In this document: piece by piece, positions 11,681 through 23,096 of the stretch | Layout of the letters: each line of letters starts with the position of its first letter | How positions within the stretch are numbered: the stretch's first letter is position 1 | Assembly (NCBI GenBank): GCA_030789695.1 | Contig: CM061141.1 | Coordinates: 272,645,655-272,709,654, forward strand | Origin: Scilla litardierei | Lineage: Eukaryota; Streptophyta; Magnoliopsida; Asparagales; Asparagaceae | Reading direction: 5' to 3' | Length of the DNA: 64,000 bases | The notes under the pieces: generated by a model | Told to the model about the DNA's origin: nothing | The model's database searches: none | The model's input: only the letters and a program-made list of their open reading frames with translations | Made by a program: the position numbers and the translations under genes

Positions 11681-12530
11681 AATCCATCTCATGGTAGCAA
11701 AAATGAATCACCTAGTTTTGAAATGCCATAGCTTGATCTCCATTAACAACCCTGACACCGACACTAAGTACTCTATACTTTTGAAATGGTTAAAGGCTAT
11801 GAATAATCCTTAAATGGGTTTTGAACGCAATGGACTTAATATAGTTGGAAATACTTAAGTCATGCACTTTTGATTGTATATGAAAATTCAATGCTAATTA
11901 CTTGGCCTGGCCAGCAGTATAAGGAGAGGGAGGTTTTATGTGGCTTGAATCACCAAACCCATGTTAATTAATTTAAGAACATCTTCCATACATACCTTTC
12001 TTAGTTAAACACCAATGTGAAAAGGAGAATTCCAAAGCTAATAAAATTTACAATCCTTTTGTAATTCCAACTTATTTGGGTTTTCATCTACTAATTAATC
12101 ATATTAATTAGGTTCTTTGCAAAATATTATTGGTTCACAAATAATTTGCATGCATGCGATATTTTTGCAACAACAGCATAGCAAGTGATCCTTCAAGTAA
12201 ATATATAGATATAGAATCGCTTCATAATTACTTGGACCACGAGGCAATGTCATACAATGTTAGGTTAGCTTACTAATGGAAGAGCGATCGCAGGATCCTT
12301 ATAATTATTTAGCTAATAATCTCATCATAGCCAAACTACTTATGATCGCATCATAAAGGAATTTAAAACCCGTTTTAAAATTCCATTCCAAAAAATTTTA
12401 CCGCATAAAATTATTTGAAGATTTTAGTTTGCATGAAAAAAAATTCTTAACGTTGTTATCTTATAACAAATCATGAAAACAAAATCTTAGTTTATTAATT
12501 TTCAAAACAACATAAAAATTAGATTACAAC
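11230..12530 (-). other. 5' leader of copia element A
   Basis: Non-coding interval between the PBS and gag. It holds AT-rich sequence, a short imperfect repeat of a gtygtcaacaag-type string (about 11425-11620) and the long C homopolymer at 11641-11679. I see no gene. Confidence 0.6.
11641..11679. repeat. Poly-C homopolymer, 39 bases
   Basis: An uninterrupted run of 39 C follows tttga and precedes gaatcc. It lies in the leader of copia A. Such a long run is rare and its exact length may be affected by sequencing or consensus error. Confidence 0.9.
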
Positions 12531-12545
12531 ATGGCTTTGATACCA
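12531..12545 (-). promoter_or_regulatory. Primer-binding site (initiator tRNA-Met), copia A
   Basis: The minus strand reads TGGTATCAAAGCCAT, one change from the usual plant copia TGGTATCAGAGCC. It sits one base from the LTR end at 12547. Confidence 0.85.
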
Positions 12546-12546
12546 C

Positions 12547-14852
12547 TGTAAGGTTACAATGCTAGTGGTCTAAACTATTTAGACAAAGCAGCGGAAGATG
12601 AAAATTCAAAATTTTCTCTTTACTAGTATGCATAACAAGCCACAAGATCTAATTGCCGCTAACCTAAGAATTAATGTTGTATTAAAACATACCTTTGCAA
12701 GAGTATACTTAAGGGATACTCGTAACTCCAACGCGTTTCCAGTGAAGACCCGAGCTTGCTCACAACCAGCACCTCAGAAGATTCACCACGATGACATACT
12801 TGTTCGATCCACGAGCCCTCTAGGGACTCGAACCAACCTTCAAACTTCACTACGATTTGAATGGAGGAGAAGGAAAAACTTTCGGATCAGTATGAGGTGT
12901 TCTTCCTCAAAAGTGGTTTGAACTTCTTCAATACTTAGAGATTAGTTGCAAGAACTTAATCTCCTTTACTTAGGGACTTCAATGCAAGTTAGGAGAGGAT
13001 CACAAACTTTGTGTAACTACTTGCAAGATAGAATGGTGCAAAGAGAGCTTGGAATTGCATCCTAGTTATATGCTTAGGAGAGGGTACAACCATGCACAAA
13101 AGTCTAATTATCTTTTGAAAAAGAGGGGCCTAATTAAACTTTTGAACATGCAAAAATAAAGAGCACATTGTGTTTGAATTTCATCCCAAACATGAGTTCA
13201 TTCATGACATTATTTGTGTTAGTAACTCTTACTAACATGGTTGAAAATTTTGCTGAAAATTTCAGCAATAAAACACCTCCATCCGACAATAAACGAGCAA
13301 CCAAACAGCAGCCCAAATTATCAAAAAAAGTGGCCGAAAATATGCCCATCACGGCTGCCCTCCTGGCCGGCCAAACGGTAGCCCTTGGCTACCAGTTATG
13401 GCTGGCCAGAGGCAGCTAATGCTGCCATTTTTGGCCAACCAGAAAAGGGCAGTCAATGGTTGCCCTTCAGCCAGGCGGAGGCTACCAAAATGCCATGTGT
13501 TTGATATAATTTGTCTGAGGCGTTCGTAGCTATTTACAGCCACTTCATCACATATGCTCACAACTCTTTGTGACGTATTTATGTCTTCTCTAATGATCAT
13601 GCACTCGTAATTCTTTGTGATGTGTTGAATGATCACGTGCTCGAAACTCTTTGCAAAGCATTGCATGTCCTCTCCAATGCTCACAACTCTTGTAATCAAA
13701 GGTACACGCACTCGTAGCTCTTTGTGATGCATTTAGATACCCTCCATCTATCATAAATCTTGTGATCAACATGCTCTCTGACTATCAAAACTATTATGAT
13801 CCAAATCACAACTCTTGTGGTTGATCTCTCGTATACCATATATATGTAAATTTTTATTCCTTCGCTTTTCGTGATAAGCCATCAACAGTGTGAGACTCTA
13901 ATGGCCTGATTCCTACTTCAGTAATGACACAATATCATTGTGTCATAGATCAGTAGCAGTGCTAGCTACACATGCTGACCCCCATTTTGAAATCGCCATT
14001 ATCTAGCTAGTATGAGACTGGAATCTCATAGACTAAAAGTTGGGCCTTATAGTGACAGACACCATGCAGTCTATCCCTTCATCATAGATATGTGATTAAG
14101 GTGTCTAGGATATGGATGTTGTCAAACCCAAATACACCTTAGATCTTTGACTCATATGCGATGACATAGTTAACAGTTAAAAGACACATGTTAACTCTTA
14201 ACATGTTCATCACTTACGCTAGCTAGGGATTTCACTGTGGATCCATTAACTCTCTATGACACTAACCACCCATACTAGAATAGATGATTTTCCATCTAGA
14301 TGCCAATGTTCGGTAAAACCTAAGTATAACTTTCCACGTGCAATGTCCTTTAGCACATCTCTGGTCGTAAGGGCTATACTACACCAACTATTACATGAGT
14401 GCTTATATTGACTTTAAGAGTATGCATACCATACAGAAACTTCACAACAAGTCATTCTGTGAACTTGTTTCCCGACAAGCTCATGTGTGTTGTCTAATGA
14501 TGTCCCCACATCGAGTGGTTATAAGATCAGCCACTACCATCCGATGGTATAGCTCAATGACACTAGTTTATCCAAAATATCGATGTCCTACCTCGATATT
14601 CCCATGACCAGGAATATTTAGGATATATGCCAAAGCAGATACATTGCACCACATTATCATGATCTCATCAAGATTCCAATTTTCCTCACATAAGTCCAAG
14701 GACTTTGTCCATTCGATATGAACCCAACAACAAACTCAGTTGTTCGTAAAATATAATCATAAAGATAATGTGTACCAAATAGCATACTATTATTTTAAAC
14801 AAGATGTATCTTACAATTACAATACTTTCTTAAAGGCATATATTCCCCAATA
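12547..14852 (-). mobile_element. LTR of copia element A (5' LTR)
   Basis: A 2.3-kb LTR next to the PBS. On the minus strand it begins ATTGGGGAATATATGCC (the usual initial TG has decayed) and ends CCTTACA. No gene lies inside; short frames have no recognisable domain. It contains a degenerate tandem repeat at about 13525-13845. Confidence 0.7.
13525..13845. repeat. Degenerate tandem repeats in copia A LTR
   Basis: Strings of the form ctcacaactctttgtgatg, cactcgtaattctttgtgatg and cactcgtagctctttgtgatg recur about seven times at irregular spacing (roughly 35-60 bp). Confidence 0.6.
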
Positions 14853-15692
14853 GTGAGATGGCTAAGGGTTTAGGTATGAAATTTTTGACAAAAAATAAAG
14901 TTTTTCAAAGAATTCAAAGTCCTCTAAGCCCTTAAAAAGATTTTCTTTCTTTGCCAAATTTTTTAATCCTTTTACTAAAGCTTTTAAGCAAAGTTTTCTT
15001 GGCCTTCATTGGATTCAAACTCACTAGAGCTTAATCTCTATATTATTAAGATTGGACCAAGATTTTCTTTTTGATCTCCTTTTTTATTATCTTCATTTCT
15101 ATTAAGATCAAAAGAAGTTTTGTTATAGCCATTCACATATACACCTGAGCTTTAATCACATTTGATATAGGAGCAAGGTTATAATCTTCATCTTCGAAAT
15201 AGGTTTGTAAATCCACACAAGGGTGTGGTAGTACATCACTTGTTGTGATTGTTGTTATAATTGGTGAAAATTGTATTGTTTGTGGAAATCTTATCTAGAG
15301 GCAAGGTGTGTCTGTTGTAAGCTCTAATGGAGAGAAGGAGTTGGTTATAGAAGCCCGCAATTGTTGAGGCAAGTTTTCTCTCAGTGAGAGCTTGATTAGT
15401 GGATGCTGGAGTAGGTCTGGGTTGGTCGAACTAAGGTAATTCTTGTGTGTTGCGACTACATTGTCTCTTGCTCTATTATCTCTTATTACTTGCATTGTGT
15501 TGTTATTCAGCTGTGCATCTTTACTTTGATTGCAAGTGATTAGAGTAGTTGACCAAGTGCCTAGTGAAGTAACTTTCATAGGAAACTTAAGCAATTGATA
15601 AAAGGGTTAAAATTTTAAGTAAGCGATTATTTTCTATAACACTATTCAACCTCCCTTCTAGTATTGCTTGCCATCTACATGATCCCCAACAC
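14853..15692 (+). mobile_element. Copia LTR fragment
   Basis: AT-rich, non-coding. The right end reads CACTATTCAACCTCCC and then CATGATCCCCAACA, the U5 end typical of SIRE-like copia LTRs in plus orientation. No PBS follows and no target duplication could be matched, so it is a solo LTR with mutated ends or a truncated one. The open frame at 15295-15594 on the minus strand is incidental. Confidence 0.5.
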
Positions 15693-16676
15693 TCTTGCGA
15701 GCACCACCACACATTTAAGATTACAACTTTGAAGCACAAGATTACAACTTCCCTATGCCTTGAAGATGAAGCACAATGTGATTGTAGTGTGGGTAAGGAT
15801 CTGAATTTCTATTATATAGGATTTGATCTTTGGGGGAGTAGAAATAAGTTCAAGAGAATAAAGATTGAGAGCAAGAGCTTTGAGGGATTTTGAGCTTTTA
15901 TCTTTATCTTTTACTTTAACTTCTTCATTTCATTCCATCTAAAATCTTAACAAAGTGACCTGAGGCCATCCATATATATAGTGGAAAACTGTAAGAGAAA
16001 ATACCAAAAACCACCTTTCCAACGGCTAGTTACGAAAACTTCAATGGCTAGTTCTAGTCGACTAGGCCATGGCTATTTGATTAGAAATTCCAAAGTCTAG
16101 AGCCAGTTTTAGCTAGTTAGGCTAGTCGACTAAAGTATGTCAGCTAATCGACTAATCAATGAATTAGTTGACTAGTCTTTATACTATGGTCGACTAACTT
16201 CTTAGCCAAACAAAGGGTGAAACCTATATCAATCTAGTGACTAGGCTCTAAACTAGTCAACTAGTACACCCAGAATTCTATTGTTTGGCTATGAAATCTA
16301 AGTTTTTATTCATCAATTAATTCCTTATTGATTCTAATTGTTTACTTAATGTTTCATGTGTGTATAAATATCTTTAAGGCATTACACACTATCTAAGACA
16401 AGAAATAAAATGTTACCACAAATTACATAATATTGCATTCAAGCACATGCTTTATTATAGCTTTGCATGCTCTTGCCTTCAAATTCTTCAAATCCTCTTG
16501 ATACCTTGGAGTCACACCACCATGCCAAGTTTGAAATTTGATCTTGCTTTGTTGTTCACTAAGCTTGAGCAAAATATACTTCGTCTTATTTAGTCTGTTA
16601 CACTTAATGAAATTCATTGACTATAAAACAATGTTTACTCGTCATCAAAACATGTATTGGTGAATCCAATACTCAA
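15693..16676 (-). mobile_element. Truncated SIRE-like copia LTR with GTCGACTA repeats
   Basis: On the minus strand it starts with TGTTGAGTATTGGAT at 16676, the same start as the C and F LTRs. It has several TAGTCGACTA-type palindromes (about 16050-16260), then a TATA box CACTATATATATGG at about 15974-15987. The U5 end is missing at 15693. The layout of palindromes upstream of TATA parallels the C/D/F LTRs with a different core sequence. Confidence 0.6.
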
Positions 16677-16921
16677 CAAGGCTGATTGTTGGGCTTTAAT
16701 TGTACTTAAATAAATTCCAAATATTTATCTTTAGGCTAGGCTTCTGTAAAACCTTATTTTGGTCTCCAAACAATATCCAATAAATCTTCAAACAATCCTT
16801 ACAAATCCTATATTAATTCCAAGATATTTTTGGTATTTTGTATCATATTTTTTTAACTCTACATCTTGATACAAACACACCATAAAGCCCAAACCAAGCC
16901 AAAACTCCATATCCTCCAACA
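16677..16921 (-). mobile_element. 3' LTR fragment of copia element E
   Basis: The minus strand begins TGTTGGAGGATATGGAGTTT at 16921, after a plausible purine-rich tract. It aligns by eye with the 5' LTR of E that is split between 52373-52230 and 27605-26904: both contain AAGGTTTTAYAGAAGCCYA, AAAGATAAATAT and AAAGCCCAACAA. It is cut off at 16676 by another LTR. Confidence 0.65.
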
Positions 16922-17099
16922 TAAAAAATAAATCACCTCGTTATAAAGCCAAGGCACTTAGCTATCAAGCTTTGCATTAAGCATCACCAACTAACCAAGT
17001 GTCCAATAAACTCCTTTCTAAAGATGAGTCTCTGAATTCATCGTATCTCCTGAATCCATACCTGAAGCAAAACACGTAGTATCGCTCTGTGTCACCTCA

Positions 17100-17706
17100 T
17101 GGCACCCCAGCTCTACTTTAAGGAAAATAAGTTTGAGCGTCACTCAAACTTCACCGCCAACCTATCCACCACCAAATTCTCGTTCTTGTGAATTTCCTTA
17201 GGATGCACTAATATGTCTACATCTTTCCTAGCACACTGCCACCTTGAGTTTGCATCCAAACTCAATGCATCCACTGAAACCTTATCTGTCGTAAGATCTC
17301 CATGCGTATGCAATGCATAAGCCAAAGTCACGTAGTCATCATAATTGAGTTGGGGCCTTCATGTTGTGTCGTTCCGTTCTGCTAGCAATAGAGTCATCCA
17401 TACCAGATCTAGAATCTACATATCAACTAAAACTTCCACTACCATCGCTTCATGTAGTAGTAACATCATGTGGACTCTCCTCATTAACTGTCACTCCTTT
17501 ACCAACATCTATGTTGATCTTATGATTTAAAACAAGTACATTCACGTCATTTGGCACCTCCATGCCTTCACCTGTATCAGTACTTTCTAAAACATTTCTT
17601 TGTAGCATTTTCGACTCATCAAATGTCACATGTCAACCAACCAATATCTTCTTTGTATCTAGACTCTAAACTCTATAACCCCATCAATTTATCATAACAT
17701 AACACA
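17100..17706 (-). pseudogene. Copia element E, integrase tail and RT start
   Basis: The minus-strand reading resumes after the F insertion with the linker between integrase and RT (HVTFDESKML is a typical copia string). It then gives a degenerate N-terminal RT segment (LAYALHTHGDL, then LDANSRWQCARKD) at 17331-17140. It stops there and the RT catalytic core is absent. Assignment rests on continuity with 24823 onward and on these motifs. Confidence 0.65.
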
Positions 17707-17711
17707 CTTAT
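17707..17711. repeat. Target-site duplication of element F, left copy
   Basis: CTTAT is repeated exactly at 24818-24822 and brackets the two LTR ends. Confidence 0.9.
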
Positions 17712-19432
17712 TGTAGTGCCCTGGGAAGCTACTGCACATGTACTAGAGGGGGGGTGAATAGTACTTTTAAATAATAGGGAGAGTTATTCCTAATTATCGT
17801 GCAATTAACAAACAACAATGCGGAATAACAACGATCAACAAGAATAAATGCAAACGCAAACAAATGGTTTAATGGGTTCGGATCCATCCAAGTCTCCCCG
17901 ACTTGTTCCCGGTGATCCTACGTCCCAACCACCCGGATCCCTTCCGGATACTTGAGTTAGAAACCCTAACTCAAGATTTCCAATATGACCACTTGCGAAA
18001 ACCTCACAAGTGCAAACGACCTACAATCGATATCCGTGATTCCCACAACCCGGGATCACGCAAACTCTCACAACCGAGAGTGTACAATTCAAATATAACT
18101 GAAATGAAATGCTTACCAACAAAATATCTATGCCTTGAGATTTCTTACCAAATTAGGGCAAAGAGGATTTTGATGGAGGAAGATGGGACCAAACCCTAGC
18201 TTCAAGAAGATGACCAGCAATGGAAGCCTAGGGTGGAGATGGTGACCTAGAATCAAGCTTCTAGCTTGAATGGCTCACAATGGAGAGAATCTCTCTTGAG
18301 GATATAGGACTCAAGAACTTGAGGGAGAGATTCTTGTGAGAAGAGAGAGCTTGGAAATAGAGTTGATAGCTCTTCTCTTTTTATCTGAAAATATCTCCAA
18401 TATGTTGCTTAAACCCTTCAAGAAATGAATCAGGATTCTATTTATAGGGGCAAGGAAAAACGAGTTCAAAAAGATCCCAACGGCTCTTTTCTGAACCAGA
18501 CTAGTCGGTCAAAGAAGGATCACTGACCGACTAGTTCATCAACTAGTCGGTCGGTGATATAACGTAGACCGACTAACGGTTGAACAGCCAAAAGGTGAAG
18601 TTCCAGGCAAAGACAACTAGTCGGTCTAAGAAGACTTGCCGACCGACTAGTTTCCCAACTAGTCGGTCGGTGAATGATCTTTGACCGACTAACGTCGAAA
18701 TAGGATAGGTTGACTTCAATATGACTTAGTCGGTTTAAGAACAAATGCTGACCGACTAGTTTCTCAACTAGTCGGTCGGTAAACGTTCTTTGACCGACTA
18801 ACTCGAAACAGTAGCTCAGGCTGAAAATGAGTGAACACAACTAGTCGGTCTAAGAAGGATTACTGACCGACTAGATCGTCATCTAGTCGGTCGGTGACTT
18901 TTCTTTGACCGACTAACTGTAGTCATAGAAAGAGCTGAATTAGAGAAGGCAAGCTAGTCGGTTTAAGTAGAGTTTCCGACCGACTAGATCATCATCTAGT
19001 CGGTTGGTGACTCTTCTTGAACCAACTAACATGCACTCAAAGCCGAGGGAAGAAGCGATAGGCTTCGGAAAAGTTTCTAATGGCTTCTAAGAATATCCTA
19101 GCTCTAAGATATGAGCGAAATGAAGATTATAAAGTAAGTCCTACTCAAGGCTTAACATTCTAATCTATGAAGCTAGAAGACTATAAAATAAACCTTACGA
19201 ACCGTCTTCAAAGCTTCAATCTTCATTCCTCTTGACTTCAATATTGCTCCTCGAGCTTCAACGAAGCTCCAGGCATACGATCACGCGAATTGAGAAGTCT
19301 TGAGACGTCGCTTTTGTTGTACGTGGTATTTTGGCGACGATCTCCATAACTGCGCTCACAAACTGTTAGTTCATGATATATTTATGTTTGCTCATCATCC
19401 AAAACCAAATCCGGGGAGTCCAATACTCAACA
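17712..19432 (-). repeat. Element F 3' LTR
   Basis: 1721 bp. On the minus strand it starts TGTTGAGTATTGGACTCCCC and ends CACTACA. It carries a five-unit palindrome array at about 18501-19030 upstream of a TATA box (CTATAAATAG, 18447-18438). Confidence 0.92.
18501..19030. repeat. CTAGTCGGTC palindrome array, five units (F 3' LTR)
   Basis: Five units spaced about 112-117 bp apart. Each has CTAGTCGGTC, about 18 nt, GACCGACTAG, a short spacer, CTAGTCGGTCGGT, about 14 nt and GACCGACTAA. Each unit can therefore form two adjacent hairpins. The last unit is diverged (GGTTGGT and GAACCAACTAA). Confidence 0.88.
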
Positions 19433-20688
19433 TTCTCCCCCTTTTTGGTGATGACAAACCAACATAAATAATAATCAAAAATAATGAACTAAATGAAATA
19501 TACTTACTCCCCCTGCATTGATGACACATTAGTTCCATATGAAATAATAAGCACATACATCAAGCAGACGAGGAAAGTAAAAATGCAGGATTTGTAATCC
19601 ATTTTTATATCTTAACTCCCCCTGAATCTAACATAACAAATTAGATTCATGGTAAATTATCATTTAGCACATGCCATTATTATGCCATTATTATATCTCT
19701 CCCCCTTTGGCATAATCCAAAAAGAGCGGGAGGAAACCAATGACAATAAATCATGTCCAAATAATTCATTAAGCATGTGAGTCTAAGAATACGACCACGT
19801 TTCATATGACACCAAAATAAAATTCGAATAAAATCAAAGCGTGCCAATGAGACCATAGTCGAAAATCGAAAACTTAAATCATCAAAATATCAAATGTAAA
19901 TTCACTTATTGAAGAAATGAATTTACTCTCCAATATCAACATTTATAGCTATTTTAGTGCATGGAAAACAATTCTATGTTTTCATACAACTAAAGCTATT
20001 GAATCAAAATGAATCGTCGAACGACGAAATCAATATCAGAGACATACATAAAATGTGCACAAAGGAAGGAACCATCAGAAGAGTTGTGCACATCATAGAA
20101 TATCAAATGTCACAATATCGATCGAAAATGAACATAAAGTAAAAGCACATCAAAACTAAGTAAAGTGTGCGATGAGAAATGACAATGTGATAAAAGTAAT
20201 ATGAAAATTATCATTATAACTTTTAAAACATGTCATGCCAAAAATAGATATGAATTTCAAAGCATTTATGGCATTCACAATTCTATCATGCTAGGAGAAA
20301 CAAAATGATACCAATGTAAAGAAATAGATTCTAACCAAGCATGCATTCAACCCTCATGGATACCAAATGTAATCTTATACTTACAACATTAGCTCCCCCT
20401 ACATTGGTGCATTACCTAAGCACCATCAACTCCGTTTGAATGAAAGTCTTCGCAAAACGAGGAGTTGGTAGGGTTGATATCCCACGGTGGATTGAACCTA
20501 GAAAACTTCATTTTGGTATCCAAAAATCCTTTTGGATCCAATGGGTTAGACAACAAATTTGAAATACGAAATAAAAATTATTGTAACCCATAAATTAATA
20601 TGATCAAAATCAATTTTATAAACATATGCCTTGGTACCCATAACATGATCATAAGCTCATTGTACCAAGCATTGAAAGGTTAAAGGAA
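19433..20688 (-). other. Element F 3' non-coding region with five PPT-like tracts
   Basis: There is no pol and no supported ORF. The minus-strand polypurine tract next to the LTR is at 19433-19446 (AAAAAGGGGGAGA). Four more AGGGGGA cores lie at 19506-19514, 19614-19624, 19697-19710 and 20391-20400. The rest is AT-rich. Confidence 0.75.
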
Positions 20689-23046
20689 CTAACCCTTCGG
20701 AAACCAAGTCCAAGAGGAACTTGACTTCCCAACATAATCATCATTCAAAATAACATCATTAATATATGATTTCACATAAACATTCATAGCACCATCGCTA
20801 GTGTTCTTGGGACCCCAAATAGTGTACATTTTGGGAATCCTCTTTCTATTGGTTGCATGCACAAAAGGTTGATTTCTATGTGGTGCATGTGGCCTAGGAG
20901 CATGAGATCTAGCAATAGCATTATGATGAGCATGAGATCCATGATGTGGTGTAGCATACGTACGTGGATAAGCATGAGGTGTGTATGCATGAGGATGATT
21001 ATGAGAGTAGGCATGCACATGTTGATGAGATGTTTGAACATAAGCATTAGGATGTGCATGAACATGATTACGTGCACGTGGGTGTCTCATATGAGTGTTT
21101 GCACGTGCTCGTGGGTGCGGAGTATAAAAATCATCATTAATATTTGCATGCACCGGTGAAGTAGGATGTGTGTTCCTACGTGGCATAGCATGTGAGTACA
21201 AAAATGCATGACCCCTCTTTGGAGGTCTACCCAAAGTGGGTTTCTTTCCAATCGGGGGTGTGTACGAAGTGGAAGCACTATTGGTAGGAGAACTACCAAT
21301 GGGGTGTTTGCTCCCACTCGTCGAGGCATCGGATGTCGGCCTAACAAAGGTGGTAGGCGATTTGGATGAGTCTCCCATCTTATACCCCAAGCCAATGTGG
21401 TGTTTGGCCGGAAGTAAGTCATTTAGGATATTATCCAAATGGCCCTTACCTTTATTGAAATCATTGATACGGCCTAACGTGCACTCATACTTCTCTTTGA
21501 GAGAATGCAAAGAAGCATCCAAAGTGGATACTTGCGATGTGAGTGCATAAACACGTGATTTGAGATTCTTATTCTCAATACTCAAAGTTGAGTTTTGAGA
21601 CGTCAAATCCGCTATCACATGTTCATCCGAATCCTCAACAAGAACATGCTCAAGTTGAGATTTGAGGGACTTCACCTCATTTCTCAACAAGCCATTATGA
21701 GTAAGCAAACTTGCTTTCTCATTGGCGAGAGTCTCAACAATGGTGTCATTGTTGGTGATGGTAGACTTAGGAGAGGTTTGGAGGCTAACAAGTTCATCTT
21801 TGGTCTTATTATATCTATCTACTAACTTAGTAAATTTAGACCAAATTTCTTGGTTTGCTAACCTCATTTCATCAATAGTAGGTTCTCCGCTTTCCTCCTC
21901 GCTACCATCCTCGCTTTCATCCTCGCTATCATCGAAGGAGGACTTTCGATCTTTTGCCTCATTAGCCATGAAGCAAAGTTTTGCTTTCTCCACTCTTCCA
22001 TCATCCGACTCTCCACTTGAGGAATCCTCTTCGGAGTCGGTGAATGTGCCAACAAGTCCTTTCTTGTACTTTCTTGACTTTTCGTACTTCGATGCTTTCC
22101 CCTTCTCCTTGTGTTTGTAGAGAGGACAATCCGGTTTGATGTGTCCTGGCTTGTTGCATTTATAACACACGGGAGTAGAAGCATTAGTCGAACTAACTTT
22201 AGATTTATTCAAAGATATACCTTCTCGGAGGAATCGATCGAACTTCCTTGCCATACGGGCAATGGATTCCATGTCCAATTCGTCTTCCGATTCTTCATCA
22301 TCGGTAGATGGAGCGGCCTTGAAGGCAATCGTCTTTTTCTTTGGCTCATCTTGCTTCAAGTATGCTTTCATCTTTTCCTTCATTCGGATCTTACTATCCT
22401 TGCGTACCTCGTAAGACAACAAGGTACCCATTAGTTGTACGACGGTATATTTATTCATGTCATTACCTTCCTCGATGGCGAAGGTACGCTTTTCCCAACA
22501 TGATGGAAGACCGTCGATAATCTTCGCGACTTTCTCCTTTTGGGTATAGACCTTCCCAAGAGCTTCCAAGTCGTTTGATATATCCACGAAGCGAGCGTAA
22601 TATTCCTTCATGGTTTCGCCCTGCTCCATATGAAACAACTCAAATTCTTTATTAGCAACGACGAGTTTAGAATCTTTTACCGTACTCGATCCTTCGTGCA
22701 ATATGAGGAGTTGGTTCCATATTTGATATGCACTCTTACATGTGCATATCTTGTTGAAGTCCTTGGGCTCCAACGCACAATTCAAGGCATTCATTGCCTT
22801 GGCATTGGCTACTTCCGCGGCGACCTCCGCGGGAGTCCACTTCGCAAAATCTTCTTCGGAAGGCTCGATATACTCCGTCATGGTGGCTCTCCATAGTGAA
22901 GCGCTCCGGAGGAAAATTTGCATCCGGCATTTCCAGTACCCATAGTTGGTACCGTTGAAGTGTGGAGGCCTGACTGAGGATAGTCCTTCCATAACTGAAG
23001 AAGCTCCATCGCGGTTCTTGAAGACGTTGTAGTCGTTGTTCGTCAT
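20689..23046 (-). CDS. Gag polyprotein of element F (785 aa, intact)
   Basis: Structural protein expected to form cytoplasmic virus-like particles packaging the element RNA. The ATG at 23046-23044 lies 33 nt after the PBS and the frame is uninterrupted to the stop at 20689. Residues about 25-240 are a copia-type gag (UBN2-like) region with WNQLLILHEG and MKEYYARFVDI. A CCHC zinc knuckle, CYKCNKPGHIKPDC, is at 294-307. Acidic Ser-rich stretches (335-390) are followed by a probable coiled coil (395-530), a Ser/Thr/Pro linker and a strongly His-rich segment (about 615-730). The end reads WTWFPKG and stop. Gags of C and D stop at the equivalent place, so F ends gag normally and lacks everything after it. 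Confidence 0.92.
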   Translation of the reverse strand: MTNNDYNVFKNRDGASSVMEGLSSVRPPHFNGTNYGYWKCRMQIFLRSASLWRATMTEYIEPSEEDFAKWTPAEVAAEVANAKAMNALNCALEPKDFNKICTCKSAYQIWNQLLILHEGSSTVKDSKLVVANKEFELFHMEQGETMKEYYARFVDISNDLEALGKVYTQKEKVAKIIDGLPSCWEKRTFAIEEGNDMNKYTVVQLMGTLLSYEVRKDSKIRMKEKMKAYLKQDEPKKKTIAFKAAPSTDDEESEDELDMESIARMARKFDRFLREGISLNKSKVSSTNASTPVCYKCNKPGHIKPDCPLYKHKEKGKASKYEKSRKYKKGLVGTFTDSEEDSSSGESDDGRVEKAKLCFMANEAKDRKSSFDDSEDESEDGSEEESGEPTIDEMRLANQEIWSKFTKLVDRYNKTKDELVSLQTSPKSTITNNDTIVETLANEKASLLTHNGLLRNEVKSLKSQLEHVLVEDSDEHVIADLTSQNSTLSIENKNLKSRVYALTSQVSTLDASLHSLKEKYECTLGRINDFNKGKGHLDNILNDLLPAKHHIGLGYKMGDSSKSPTTFVRPTSDASTSGSKHPIGSSPTNSASTSYTPPIGKKPTLGRPPKRGHAFLYSHAMPRRNTHPTSPVHANINDDFYTPHPRARANTHMRHPRARNHVHAHPNAYVQTSHQHVHAYSHNHPHAYTPHAYPRTYATPHHGSHAHHNAIARSHAPRPHAPHRNQPFVHATNRKRIPKMYTIWGPKNTSDGAMNVYVKSYINDVILNDDYVGKSSSSWTWFPKG

Positions 23047-23079
23047 AGCTTTGAACTTTGGCTATGTGTAGCTTTGAAC

Positions 23080-23094
23080 TTGGCTCTGATACCA
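23080..23094 (-). promoter_or_regulatory. Primer-binding site of element F
   Basis: The minus strand reads TGGTATCAGAGCCAA, complementary to the 3' end of initiator tRNA-Met, two bases inside the 5' LTR. Confidence 0.92.
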
Positions 23095-23096
23095 AC

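Noticed and set aside
14853..15692. Complete solo LTR with target duplication
   Set aside because: The right end is LTR-like, but the left end and a matching 5-bp duplication could not be found, so only a fragment is claimed.
17903..18199. Conserved 98-codon frame in both F LTRs (also 23288-23584)
   Set aside because: Identity reflects LTR duplication. It lies antisense in the U5 part and is not kept as a frame in C or D LTRs.
18520..18840. 106-codon frame through the palindrome array (also 23905-24225)
   Set aside because: The repeat period keeps a frame open (recurring RPTS and DRLV strings); no sign of coding.
18501..19030. Regularly spaced short repeats resembling a CRISPR array
   Set aside because: The units are inside LTRs, occur as paired inverted repeats with related spacers, and the sequence is plant retrotransposon DNA.
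20857..21159. Met/Arg/Ser-rich frame on the plus strand
   Set aside because: Antisense shadow of the His-rich tail of F gag; the same artefact occurs opposite C and D gags.
23080..23094. tRNA-like sequence
   Set aside because: Only the 15-bp primer-binding site complementary to tRNA-Met; no cloverleaf around it.
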